Assembly (NCBI RefSeq): GCF_003318165.1
Contig: NZ_QOCB01000126.1
Span: 1 to 59,598 of the forward strand
Direction of reading: 5' to 3'
Length of the DNA stretch: 59,598 nt
Origin: Psychromonas sp. B3M02
GTDB taxonomy: Bacteria; Pseudomonadota; Gammaproteobacteria; Enterobacterales; Psychromonadaceae
In this document: positions 8,351 to 18,332 of the stretch, piece after piece
How positions within the stretch are numbered: the first letter of the stretch is position 1
How the letters are laid out: each line of letters opens with the position of its first letter
The notes under the pieces: model-generated
Databases searched by the model: none
Seen by the model: the letters and a program-made list of their open reading frames with translations, nothing else
What the model was told of the DNA's origin: nothing
Position numbers and translations under genes: made by a program

Positions 8351-9622
8351 TTATCTCACTGGTCCATATCGTTTTTTAGGCGGATTGCGAAGTGGTCTTT
8401 GTTGCCGAAGAACATTAACTACTACAGTAGACACCCCTACAATTAAGCCCCCATTTAAAATCGTGCACTCCATGTAGTGCTTACCACGATACTCGCAGTT
8501 TTCGGTTACTGAATCAGAGATATCAAACCTTTGATTGTGTCCCAAATCATTTTTGTTATCTACTCTGAAGCTAAGTTTATCTCCTCGATAAACTGATACA
8601 TTACTAAGAACTTGCTCAGGCACTCCGCTTGATGTTTTAACACTGATTTGAGGTGGTGTTGTTATTGCTGGTAAGTTCTCACTACCAGCTTGTACTTTAA
8701 GCGAATTGAGAGGGGGTAATACATGTTCAAATTCAATTGACCACAGTTGGTGAGAAACGACAATTGACTCAGAGAGCGCAACTGCTTTCAAAACGCTTTG
8801 AAGCCGTGAGCAAGCACTTTTCAGTTCATCTAGTTCTTCGCCTTTAGCACTTATTAAATCATCACCATTAATAGGACTTAGGATTCTCCCACCAGTTACT
8901 ATGTAATTTGTTAGGCTATTTGATAGTTCCCATATAGCATCTTCTTCTGAAGCGTAACCAACATAGTTTCTAGCTATAAAAGTTGATATTGCAATAGACG
9001 GAAGTTTTATATTCTTAAGGCTAACCCAAGTTTTTATAGCTTTAATTACCCTACGTAATCGGGCCTTTTCAGTATCAGAAAAATGCTTTATCTGATTATC
9101 AAACCATGATTGTAATGCTTTAGGGTCGCTATCTATCCAACCATTATTTTCGGTAGCTAAGCGGCACTTTCCTATTTTCTCATCTATGTAATAAAGAGGA
9201 AGATCAATATGAAAATTATCAGGGAAACATATTCGTTCACAATTGAGTTTAGAGTCTTCGAGTTTAGCAGTGCTATGAGATTCGCAATAAGCCTGCAAAG
9301 CTTTATTCAGCAACCTTTTTGCATCAGAGGCATTAACACCTTGACCTTCAGCATCGGCAAAAATATAAAGCCCTACATCAACATCGAACTCATCACTACT
9401 ACGAACAGGGCGTATTACCGTATGGTTTTTGAATGATCCCTGAATCCAATAAGCGACCTTTACGCCTAGGTAACCTGTTAGTTGGCATTTCAAAAACTGT
9501 AACAGCTTATTTTTCTCTTGTCTCACAGCATCTACTTGCTCTGTTAGCAATGTATTTCTTGTTGCTAACGTCTCTTTATCACTGTCATTTGAATAGAACC
9601 CTTCACTAAAATCCGTTTTCAT
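8351..9622 (-). CDS. CBASS CD-NTase (cyclic oligonucleotide synthase) with C-terminal sensor-like domain
   Basis: Nucleotidyltransferase fold with GSF at 62-64, the metal-binding pair Asp80/Asp82 in SDEFDVDVGLYI, and the third acidic residue Asp140 in NFHIDLPLYY. An all-helical middle (about 190-300) follows, then a beta-rich C-terminal domain (about 320-410) resembling the adenylyl/guanylyl-cyclase-and-SMODS-associated sensor domain (AGS-C). After phage sensing, such enzymes make a cyclic di- or trinucleotide that activates the neighbouring effector. No Cap2/Cap3 genes are nearby, so this is a short, type I-like CBASS. The clade and product cannot be assigned by eye. GGGGAT precedes the ATG. 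Confidence 0.9.
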   Translation of the reverse strand: MKTDFSEGFYSNDSDKETLATRNTLLTEQVDAVRQEKNKLLQFLKCQLTGYLGVKVAYWIQGSFKNHTVIRPVRSSDEFDVDVGLYIFADAEGQGVNASDAKRLLNKALQAYCESHSTAKLEDSKLNCERICFPDNFHIDLPLYYIDEKIGKCRLATENNGWIDSDPKALQSWFDNQIKHFSDTEKARLRRVIKAIKTWVSLKNIKLPSIAISTFIARNYVGYASEEDAIWELSNSLTNYIVTGGRILSPINGDDLISAKGEELDELKSACSRLQSVLKAVALSESIVVSHQLWSIEFEHVLPPLNSLKVQAGSENLPAITTPPQISVKTSSGVPEQVLSNVSVYRGDKLSFRVDNKNDLGHNQRFDISDSVTENCEYRGKHYMECTILNGGLIVGVSTVVVNVLRQQRPLRNPPKKRYGPVR

Positions 9623-9664
9623 TTAAATCCCCATAAAATCACTTACACATTGTATTTGCTGTTT

Positions 9665-10939
9665 TTATCTCAACTCAATTTTTTGCGTGGTTGAGTTATA
9701 TCGATAATTAACAATCTGCCCGTTTACAATAAGCTCAATAGCCGTATTTATCTGTTCAATTGGCACACTGAACCATTCTCTCGGCTTGCACATGTTGCCT
9801 TGTAAATCAGCTATCTCAACCTCGATACAAACATCTTTAAATACGGTATGAATAAGGTTCTCAAACTTTTGTGTGTTCATGTTGTAGCATTCATATTCAG
9901 CAACAACATTTACGGGGGCCATTAAGTAAGTTGGTTCGTTTGCAGCATTCGCGATACGCTTGGCAACAGGTGTAGTTGCGTAGCCAATCTTGTATAAGTT
10001 AGAAATTGAATTAATTCGAGGATCTTCACTTTGGCTTGATAATATATAAATAAAACCTGCGGACTCATCATCTTCACCAACATTTTTAATATCAGAGAAG
10101 TGTTCGCCTTTTGGTGAAACCATTTTGCCATCAGCATATAGTGACTTAGCAATAGAGCGATAAAGCATGTTCGACTCTGTCCCATTTTCAAAAATACACC
10201 GAGTTCTCCCATCCTTTCTGAAACGCTTTCCATCCACAGTTTTTGCTTCACTGGTGATATCTATATGTTCGAGGTACATCAGCACTCCACTTAACACATA
10301 ATATTCACCAGCTTGAAGCTTTTCACCTTTATCATCAAACTCAATAATCTTACGTTGGCCACTATTTAGCTCTTGCTGAACCACAGGGAAAAGGTCTTTA
10401 TATTTATCAAAATCCTTACACGCCTTACGCCTTGCCACGAAATCGCTTTCAGCACGCTTATCTGTTTTCACATGTTTTATATTAAAAATGCTATCGTCAG
10501 ACTCACCTAGTAAGCCAAAATCATCATCAGCGAATATGTCTTCAACTGAATTAATTTCTTTTACCACTGGCTTTGGTTCAGCTTTCGGTTTTGCTTTATA
10601 TTCTGCCGCAGGCTCTGCCACTTCATGCGTTAGTGGTAACAAGTTAAATTCATCAAAGTCAACTAGCGCATGGCACTGGGTATCATTACCTCTAATAGAA
10701 TCTAACCGTTTAAATAACATTAGCTCACTAATGTTTGCCATATTGTTTTCGGGCAAACGACCATTCGCTTTATAGAAGTCATTTATCTCCTGAAACTTAG
10801 CGACTAAGTGTTCATCAGCCGTTGGCGCTTTAGATTTAACTTTAACCGCTGTAAGCCCTAATTCGTCATCGTCATTAATGAAGCTTAACCAGTCGTTCAT
10901 CTCCATCGACTTGAATTTTTGCCATTCTTCATTTTTCAT
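9665..10939 (-). CDS. GIY-YIG (T5orf172-like) nuclease, third gene of the restriction-like operon
   Basis: The C-terminal third carries a GIY-YIG nuclease of the T5orf172 type: FIYIL at about 296-300 and LYKIGYA at about 315-321, followed by a conserved Arg and Glu region (AKRIANAAN, QKFENLIH). The N-terminal 290 residues are charged and have no recognised domain; an Ala/Lys/Pro linker is at about 108-126. I place the start at the ATG that overlaps the helicase stop as TAATG (10939), giving 424 aa; an upstream in-frame ATG at 10987 would overlap the helicase by 49 bp. It probably supplies the cleavage activity for the adjacent methyltransferase and helicase. Confidence 0.8.
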   Translation of the reverse strand: MKNEEWQKFKSMEMNDWLSFINDDDELGLTAVKVKSKAPTADEHLVAKFQEINDFYKANGRLPENNMANISELMLFKRLDSIRGNDTQCHALVDFDEFNLLPLTHEVAEPAAEYKAKPKAEPKPVVKEINSVEDIFADDDFGLLGESDDSIFNIKHVKTDKRAESDFVARRKACKDFDKYKDLFPVVQQELNSGQRKIIEFDDKGEKLQAGEYYVLSGVLMYLEHIDITSEAKTVDGKRFRKDGRTRCIFENGTESNMLYRSIAKSLYADGKMVSPKGEHFSDIKNVGEDDESAGFIYILSSQSEDPRINSISNLYKIGYATTPVAKRIANAANEPTYLMAPVNVVAEYECYNMNTQKFENLIHTVFKDVCIEVEIADLQGNMCKPREWFSVPIEQINTAIELIVNGQIVNYRYNSTTQKIELR

Positions 10940-12867
10940 TACGCTTGCATCCTTTTGCGCTTTTCTTGTTTGATGTAAATTAAGCACTCAGCCAAACGCT
11001 TTTCGGTAAAGTCTGACGCGTTTAAGTCAGGTTCTCGGCCATTTTCATGAACAAACTGTTTAACTTTAGGCCATAACAATTTAGCTTCATCAAAATCCAT
11101 TTGAATACGGGTGGTTTGAATCGACTCTTGAATAAGCTTTAGTACGTCCGTTGTTACTGATTTTGATAGTATCTCAAAGGCTTTTTGGAACGGATTAATT
11201 TGATCGATTAGATCAATACTCAATTCATCAATGTTGATAAATTTATCAGCTAAGCGAACAAACTTTTTCCCACCTTGTTCACTTACTTCCGCTGTACTTA
11301 CCGCTGAATCAACAACTACTTGCTGACGAACTTCTTCAACTTCATCTTCAGTTAAATCAGGATATTTACGTTGAATTATTTTAGGGATAAGTATTTTATT
11401 AACGACTTCTGGGTCAACTTTACCTGCTGAAGCAGCAATTACTTTATCATCTTGCAAAATAGCCGCTTTTAAATCAGCTAAGTCAGATTCAATAATGTCT
11501 TTAGTACGCTTTGTGCTTGGCTCTTTAAAGCCACCAATCTTCATTGTACCCGGTGGTGCTGGTTCAAAATCATCATCTTTTTTGGCTTTAAACTTAAAGT
11601 TTGGTGCCAATACTTGCTCCATAAGTAATGAACAAGTGATCGCTTTAAGCATGTTATTCACGGCAATCGTTACTTGGTCATTTTCAGCATCAGGCTGGGC
11701 TATTAAATTAGTGAATTGCGCATGTATTTTGTTTGAACTATCACGAGTACAGCGACCAATAATTTGAATTATTTCAGTTAACGAGCTTCTATAGCCCACG
11801 GTCAATGCATGTTCACAGTACTCCCAGTCAAAACCTTCTTTAGCCATACCTAATGCGATGATCACATCCATATCATCTACATTTTTTATATTACGTAGAT
11901 AATTTTGAATAATGTCGCGATCATTTTCTTCAACTAAGTCGGCTACTTTAATTACTGTACCGTCAGGGCGAGTAACAGGAATAACCCCAGTATCTGGGTC
12001 ACGTTTACCGGCTTCACCTAATACTTCTAAAATGGCATCTACTTCATCGTACTTTTCTTTGGTTGATTCACCTGAATTAACGTTAGGAATATGAATAATG
12101 GTTTTCTTGCCGTAGTTTTCTTCTGAATTGAGTACTTCATGAATAACGTCGGTGTATCTACCTTGATAAAAGTGATAACCAATACCGAGTGATTTAAGGT
12201 AGTTATAACCATTAAGTTGTTCGTAATAGTTAAATGATACTTTATCGAATTGTGCTTCAAGCTCAGGTGTTAATACAGGAACACTATCACCACGGAAGTA
12301 TGAACCTGTCATAGCAACAATATGTGCATTGCTATTTTCCATAATAGAGCGTAGAACATCACCCAATACGTTTTCACCATCAGCAGAAACGTGGTGAAAT
12401 TCATCAATAGCAATTAGGCAATCATTAAAATCTGTGTCTTCGATTTCTTGGAAAGCAAAACGCAGCGTAGCATGAGTACAAATAAGCACTTTATCATCAC
12501 CTGCCATAAAACGCTTAAACGCTTTGGTTTTGCTGGTTTCACCACCGGGCGTACAGAGGTTATTGTTGTTATCAACTTCCCAATCACAAAAAAAACCATA
12601 TTTGCTTAATTCAGTCGTATCAAACGATCCACCAATAGATCGTTCAGGTACTGCAACAATAGCCTTTCTAACGCCTTGATTATGCAGTTTGTCTAACGCT
12701 AAAAACATTAATGCACGAGACTTACCTGATGCAGGAGGCGCTTTTAATAGTAAGTATTGGCTGTTTCTGCCTTCAAATGCACGAGACTGCATGGCTCGCA
12801 TACCCATATCATTAGTATTTGAGCTAGCACCACTTTGGGCATATTTGAATTCCATTAAATTACGCAT
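10939..12867 (-). CDS. Superfamily 2 DEAD/DEAH-type helicase, restriction-like operon
   Basis: Helicase motifs in order: Walker A PPASGKS (44-50), motif II DEFH (155-158), motif III TGS (187-189), motif V MAKEGFDW (341-348) and motif VI QIIGRCTRD (368-376). A C-terminal helical extension of about 250 aa follows. It overlaps the methyltransferase stop by 8 bp (ATGCGTAA) and joins the nuclease gene through TAATG, so the three genes are translationally coupled. It is likely an ATP-driven translocase as in restriction enzymes; its biochemical role here is inferred. Confidence 0.88.
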   Translation of the reverse strand: MRNLMEFKYAQSGASSNTNDMGMRAMQSRAFEGRNSQYLLLKAPPASGKSRALMFLALDKLHNQGVRKAIVAVPERSIGGSFDTTELSKYGFFCDWEVDNNNNLCTPGGETSKTKAFKRFMAGDDKVLICTHATLRFAFQEIEDTDFNDCLIAIDEFHHVSADGENVLGDVLRSIMENSNAHIVAMTGSYFRGDSVPVLTPELEAQFDKVSFNYYEQLNGYNYLKSLGIGYHFYQGRYTDVIHEVLNSEENYGKKTIIHIPNVNSGESTKEKYDEVDAILEVLGEAGKRDPDTGVIPVTRPDGTVIKVADLVEENDRDIIQNYLRNIKNVDDMDVIIALGMAKEGFDWEYCEHALTVGYRSSLTEIIQIIGRCTRDSSNKIHAQFTNLIAQPDAENDQVTIAVNNMLKAITCSLLMEQVLAPNFKFKAKKDDDFEPAPPGTMKIGGFKEPSTKRTKDIIESDLADLKAAILQDDKVIAASAGKVDPEVVNKILIPKIIQRKYPDLTEDEVEEVRQQVVVDSAVSTAEVSEQGGKKFVRLADKFINIDELSIDLIDQINPFQKAFEILSKSVTTDVLKLIQESIQTTRIQMDFDEAKLLWPKVKQFVHENGREPDLNASDFTEKRLAECLIYIKQEKRKRMQA

Positions 12868-15598
12868 TTTGACCTCCTGTCATCTTGTTATATAAGTTAA
12901 ATAGTAGATTTAGTTTTTCTTCTTCAGTATCTAGTAGCTCTGCTGTATAAAGTTGTTCAACTGTTTTGTCTAATATCTCATGCGCTTTCTTTAATGAGAT
13001 AGGCATAGAGTCCGAATATAATCTAGAGATACTCATATCGCTATAAGCCTCTCTTTCAAGTAAAACATTAAGTGCCGCTGAGCGAACTTGATTTTTTTGT
13101 TCCTCTGTAACCTCTGGAACAGGGAAAGTGTTGTAACATATTTTAGAAGAGTACCTAATCCCATTTCCGAATTTCCCTGATACAGCCGTAGTCCAAATCA
13201 AATGAATCTTTGAAGAGAGTAAACCCATAAAAAATAAGTCTTCAGAAGAAATTACGTTCAATAAATCACTAGCTAAATCTTCTTTCTTTAATAGTCCAAC
13301 TGGTAAGTAATCTTTTACTGATGAAGAGACTTTTGGAATGATCAAAAAGTTGGTACTAGGGAAATTTTCGACATGAAAATTTCTTGGTGTGCCAGCAAGC
13401 TTTATAGTTGGTTTACTGGTGCTTTTAAGTCTAAACGCCTTAACTTTTTCAATAACTCTAGCTACTTGGGGAAGGTTTGATATTTCTTCATCACTGATTT
13501 TTTGCAGACTAAGGCACCACCTGTATACACCTGAATTAAATTCTTGTGCTCCAAACCATTTTTTAAAAAACGGCTTCGCTTTTGGTTCAATTTCAAGAAA
13601 GCTATTCTTCTCATTTTCAGTAAATAAAAATCCCCCCCCATCTACAGGTTTATTGCCGATCCCCATTTTGGGTAGTGACGACAAAGGAGTACTTCTAGGT
13701 TTTACAGCAGTTATATTTGTACTGGTTAAATACGGGTTTATATAAGCAACAGAATTCCAATAATTATCTACTAATATTTTTTTATTCGAACTTTTATCTT
13801 TAGAGCCTAAACCAACAATTACACAATATACACCAGCTTGATTTTTCGCATTATTTGTCCATTTAAAGGCAGGGATAGCAAGAATTATATTTACATTTTT
13901 TCTTAATATACCATCCCACATAAAACTTACCTGCTCTCCCTGACAAATTGAACTAGTGGATACAAAAGCAAATTTTTGAGTGCCCGAAATATAATTAGCT
14001 CCTTTTAAAAACCAACCAGCAATATAATCTAGGCTACCAATATTGAAACTGTTTTCATTGAAAAACGTGTGTTTCATATCCTCTTTTTGCTCTGGAGATT
14101 GTTTTCTCGCACCTATGTAAGGTGGATTACCAATTATATGAATTTCTTCTCCATTATTTGGGCAAACTGAAAACCAATTTAACCTTAAAGCATTGCCTGC
14201 CACAATTTGACCACTGCTTTGTAGAGGTAATGTTGGTTCACACTCCCCAAACTCAGCTTTAAACTCAACATTCATTTGATGCTCAGCTAACCAAAGAGAA
14301 AGTATGGCAACTTCATGAGCAAAATCATCTAGCTCAATGCCATAGAATTGAGAAAGTTTGATACGTGAAAAAGATGAATCTAAACCAACATCACCAAATA
14401 GGTCGTCTTGGTTATCATTTTGATCTAGTTCTTGTAATCGCTTGATGATTTCCATTTCAAGCTTACGGAGTTCTTTAAAAGCAATAATTAAAAAGTTGCC
14501 TGAGCCACAAGCAGGATCAAATATTATAATTTCAGCAATGCGATCATGTAACTTGCGTAAACGGCTTGGTTTTAACTTAGCATCAATATTGTCTTCAATA
14601 TTTTCAAATTCAGCATAAAGCTCATCTAAAAATAGCGGCTCAATTACCTTCATGATGTTGGTCACTGAAGTATAGTGCATGCCCATACCGCCACGCTGGT
14701 CAGGGTGAACCACCGCTTGGATCATCGAACCAAAAATATCAGGATTAATATCCGACCAATCTAGTTCACTGCCACACTCAATCAGCATTTTGCGTGATTT
14801 AGTTGAAAACCTTGGCGAGGCTATGGTGTTTGCAAATAAGCCACCATTTACATATTCAAAGTTTGCTAGATAGTCAGGTAAATCACCACGGTTATCTTTG
14901 CTTGTATTCAACACTTCAAATAAACGATTTAAGTAACCATCAACATCAGAGCCATCAACTTTAGTATGTGATTCAAGTTCAGCACTGAATTGGTTCTGTT
15001 TGAATATACCCGTATCTTCCGCAAAAAAGCAGAAGAGTAAACGGGTTAAAAATACGTTTAAGTTATGAAGTGCGTTAGTGTCGTCTTTGTTTTCTTCACT
15101 AAAATTATCAGCTTTGATCAAGTCGAACAACTTAGCCATTTTTTCTGCCGCTTTAACATCAGCAGGGTTTTCACCTTTGTAAACCGCTTTTTCCATTCCA
15201 GCCCAAGGCAAGAAGAAGTCAAAATGCTTACCTAGCTCGGTAAATTCAATATCTAAGGTATCGTGGGTACGGGTATCTAGGGCAACTAACTGATTAAAGT
15301 CAGTAGCGATAACAAAACGAATTTTATCACGAGCAACTGACGGCTCTTTTTTCATGTTATCAATATCCAATAACACACAATCATTTTGGCTTTGCTTAAA
15401 GTATATATGGCGCTTAGCTCTAACTTCGCCTTCAACTTTAGCTAAGTTACGTTCACCTGATTTAATACGACCTATGGTTGTTTTACGGTGACCATATGCC
15501 ACCATTAGCTGGTATATAAACTCGTTCTGGTCAACTTTGCTAGAAACTAAGTCGGATACTAAATTTTTAACAGCTTCTTCCATTTGGGAAATATTCAT
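12860..15598 (-). CDS. MmeI/YeeA-like adenine-specific DNA methyltransferase
   Basis: A 912-aa class I SAM-dependent N6-adenine methyltransferase. The SAM-binding motif FDPACGSGNF is at 360-369 and the catalytic NPPY at 491-494. The preceding GMHYTSVTNIMKVIEPLF block (306-323) and the downstream target-recognition-like region (about 600-830) are characteristic of MmeI/YeeA proteins. I do not see a PD-(D/E)xK nuclease motif in the N-terminal 200 residues, unlike single-chain MmeI, so cleavage is presumably done by the GIY-YIG gene downstream. First gene of the five-gene minus-strand cargo run; likely gives host DNA self-marking. Confidence 0.88.
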   Translation of the reverse strand: MNISQMEEAVKNLVSDLVSSKVDQNEFIYQLMVAYGHRKTTIGRIKSGERNLAKVEGEVRAKRHIYFKQSQNDCVLLDIDNMKKEPSVARDKIRFVIATDFNQLVALDTRTHDTLDIEFTELGKHFDFFLPWAGMEKAVYKGENPADVKAAEKMAKLFDLIKADNFSEENKDDTNALHNLNVFLTRLLFCFFAEDTGIFKQNQFSAELESHTKVDGSDVDGYLNRLFEVLNTSKDNRGDLPDYLANFEYVNGGLFANTIASPRFSTKSRKMLIECGSELDWSDINPDIFGSMIQAVVHPDQRGGMGMHYTSVTNIMKVIEPLFLDELYAEFENIEDNIDAKLKPSRLRKLHDRIAEIIIFDPACGSGNFLIIAFKELRKLEMEIIKRLQELDQNDNQDDLFGDVGLDSSFSRIKLSQFYGIELDDFAHEVAILSLWLAEHQMNVEFKAEFGECEPTLPLQSSGQIVAGNALRLNWFSVCPNNGEEIHIIGNPPYIGARKQSPEQKEDMKHTFFNENSFNIGSLDYIAGWFLKGANYISGTQKFAFVSTSSICQGEQVSFMWDGILRKNVNIILAIPAFKWTNNAKNQAGVYCVIVGLGSKDKSSNKKILVDNYWNSVAYINPYLTSTNITAVKPRSTPLSSLPKMGIGNKPVDGGGFLFTENEKNSFLEIEPKAKPFFKKWFGAQEFNSGVYRWCLSLQKISDEEISNLPQVARVIEKVKAFRLKSTSKPTIKLAGTPRNFHVENFPSTNFLIIPKVSSSVKDYLPVGLLKKEDLASDLLNVISSEDLFFMGLLSSKIHLIWTTAVSGKFGNGIRYSSKICYNTFPVPEVTEEQKNQVRSAALNVLLEREAYSDMSISRLYSDSMPISLKKAHEILDKTVEQLYTAELLDTEEEKLNLLFNLYNKMTGGQNA

Positions 15599-15830
15599 TT
15601 ATTCATCCATCATTCTTATTTTTTTACTAACAAGCGCAAGTGCACATTCTTTGGAAACCCTACAAAGGACTAGCTTAATTTAAGGTTAATTAAGTAACAT
15701 AGTATCAAAATATCATAAGATGGATGTTTGTTTCGTATCACTAATGCAATAAAAACAATGCATTATTAGCAGCAGTTTAAATGATCTGTAATTACCGTCA
15801 TGGTGAGTGGTAATTTATCCTTATATTTAA
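15599..15830 (-). promoter_or_regulatory. Promoter region of the defence operon
   Basis: About 230 bp without a gene, between the tnsD remnant and the methyltransferase start. It is AT-rich and must contain the main minus-strand promoter of the cargo. I see no repeat or clear operator. Confidence 0.4.
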
Positions 15831-16434
15831 TCAACCATGTCCCCCTAAAGCTTTATCAAGCTCAGTTCGTGATATTGGATATAACTGACGATCTAGTAAC
15901 TTGGTCGTGACATTTACAAGCTCAATATCACGTTCATGCCAATCGACACTATTTTTATAAACCACTGCAGTTGGCTTTGGTAAATTCTTTTCAAGCCATT
16001 TAGGATCATGCAGATACAGCCAAAAAATGCATCACTACACTCTATTTTTATGTGCTTGCGTAAAGCTTCAGAAAAAGTCATTCTAAAACGCATTATTTTT
16101 GTTTTATAACGACGACACATGGACTCCTCTTTACAACGCTGTCGTCTCTGAACTAGGCCTAATGTGGTTGATATCACCATCTCTACACTCCCAGCCGATA
16201 CATTATATTTTTTAGCAATAGCATAACGATGAAAGCCTTTATGGGCCATTTTTGCAATTTTTGCCTTCAACTCCTCAGTCAATACTCTTGGTTTCAGATT
16301 AACTGGTATTTTTTTTCTTAAAGCGAGATGTTTTATATAACAGCGGCTTTTGCCCGTTAATCGACTTACCTCTATCATTGAATTCCCTTGTCGTAATAGC
16401 TCACAGCAATGCTTTTCTATGGTATTTTTATCCT
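15831..16434 (-). pseudogene. tnsD: C-terminal fragment of tnsD, fused in frame to tnsB and frameshifted
   Basis: From about residue 316 of the tnsB-containing frame the protein changes into TnsD-type sequence: a helix-turn-helix stretch (EVSRLTGKSRCYIKHLA), a second one (GFHRYAIAKKYNVSAGSV), then RRYKTK. The TnsD tail continues in another frame: HDPKWLEKNLPKP, VDWHERDIELV, ending TELDKALGGHG with a stop at 15831. The switch is at plus-strand A6 (16022-16027), where one added base restores AFFWLYLHDPKW. The N-terminal part of TnsD and all of tnsC are missing. The fusion boundary is approximate. Confidence 0.72.
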
Positions 16435-18332
16435 CTTTTATTAATTCCAAAGATTCTACTTTGTTATTATTAATAGTAGATTCGAGCCAATCTTTTATTA
16501 AGTCTGACTCACACATCGCCTTATCACTAAACATACGGCTTCGGGGTAATAGGTTGCAACGAACAAAGCCTTTATCTTTATCTAGTCTAACGTATATATA
16601 GTTCGATGTGTTCTCATCTATTCTTGCTTCTAAACGCCACTGCCCAGCTGTTCTTGCTATCGAACATAATTCTCGCTCTTCGACCTCTGCACAGGAATAA
16701 TAAAGTCCATTAAATTGTATTCCACTTCGAGTTACACTTACCTCAGCAGGTGGAAGCAGCCGAGCTATTACATCATTTGAAGTAGCTGATTGCAGTTCAT
16801 GTCTATGCTTAGCTATATGAATTTTCCAATAATTTAATGGGGTTGGCGACAAATCATTTTCAACCATCAAAGGACTAGAAAATGCTAAGTCATCAAAAAG
16901 CGTACGATTATGTTCTCGCACAGCTTTTATTATTTCTATAGAGACCTCCCTTAAAGTATAGATTGCATCTTTTCTCGGATCTCTGCTTCCACGAACGACA
17001 TTCCCACCTTTTGTAGTGCCTAACAATTCATGGAGTACTTTATCATTTAAAATATCAAACCGTTTTTCTACAACCCCTTTGCAATCAGGTCTATAAGGAG
17101 GGGTAAAAGATAACTTAGTCATTGGTATAAGAGCTTTTTTAGGTTGTATTCCAATCATTTCACCATTATCGCATACAAGCTCTTTAGGGATATGAGCACA
17201 TGGCCATTCTGAATCATCAATATCTATACCAAATTCTTTACAGTAATTTGCCTTTGGCAGAAAGCAATTAACTAAAGCCTGTCTGGCTGCACGCCAAGAA
17301 GCATAATACAAAGATACATGCATACCGACGATCATTCGACTTGCTCTATCCACTACAATATAAATTGTTGGCCTCCCCAAGACGTGCTGAGAGCCTAAAG
17401 CAGATACAATGTGGACATCAGCTACAGTCGCATCAATTTCGTAATGGGTCCCTGGTAAAAAGCTATCTTGTGCGACGCTACCTGACGCTACCTAATAAGG
17501 CTCTTTGATTCCTAAGATGATAATTCTCTGTCGTCCTTCGTTTAATAACCTCCTCTTGAGTAAAGATCTTTTTACTCCAATATCTAAATTGTTTCATTGT
17601 TGGCACCAATGGAGGTCTGTTACACGCACCTGCAAACCGAATCTCTTCTGAGTAACTGTCTGCTAGCATTTTTTTATATGTATTTGCCAGTGATAAAACA
17701 GATTCTCTCAGGTAGTACTTTTTGATAGCTGTTTTAAATATGTTTTTGTCAATATCTGAAACAATAAATTTAGTAGCTCTTTTTATTGCTAAAGTTCGAA
17801 TCTTCTTTGGAGCTCCCAACGGCTTATTGGTAGGGGTCCGTTCTTTTCCTATAGCTCCACTTTGTAAAAATGCCGGCATAAGTGCCATTTCATCCTGACC
17901 ATAGCGCCAATATAGTGTTAATAGCCTAGCTAATGACTTACGATCAACTCCAACTTTCCTGGCATATTCAGAAAGTTGTAAAACTCGCTTCTTTGTAGCG
18001 AAATCGAAAAGAAAAGATCTGTCAACAACAAGGTCTTTAACTAAATTATAGTTTTTGTCTCGTCGTTTAATATATTGCTCAGGAATATCTTCCTCAACAA
18101 GGAGTAGATAGTTCGGCATTTCAAAACTAGCTTTAATTGCACTCTTATTTTCTATTTGCTCGATAAAAAGTGTAAGGGAAACAGCTACTGGTCGAACTGT
18201 CCTTGCTGGATTGTGGAGTGGAAATAGAATAACAGACTCTACGCCATGAATAATATCTAGAACTCTATACAAACCATCATCTAATACATCAAAGTCTTTA
18301 AATTCCCATATGCTGTTTTTAGAAATTTCCAC
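16435..18332 (-). pseudogene. tnsB: tnsB DDE transposase, disrupted by a 10-bp tandem duplication
   Basis: Tn7-type TnsB. The N-terminal DNA-binding part (from GTG at 18332, AAGGAG nine bases upstream; an in-frame ATG lies at 18359) includes the typical PTMKQFRYWSKK. The rve catalytic core follows: EIDATVADVHIVS (first Asp), VCDNGEM (second Asp), KGVVEKRFD (Glu), then the Mu-type C-terminal barrel to LLPRSRMF. The frame is broken at GACGCTACCT repeated at 17474-17493; removing one copy restores GSVAQDSFLPGTHYEIDAT. The C-terminus runs into a tnsD fragment. All three catalytic acids remain, so the gene died by the duplication and the deletion. Confidence 0.88.
17474..17493. repeat. 10-bp tandem duplication that breaks tnsB
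   Basis: GACGCTACCT occurs twice back to back. The duplication shifts the frame directly upstream of the first catalytic Asp of TnsB. Deleting one unit gives an uninterrupted TnsB-like reading frame across 17500-17340. Confidence 0.92.
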
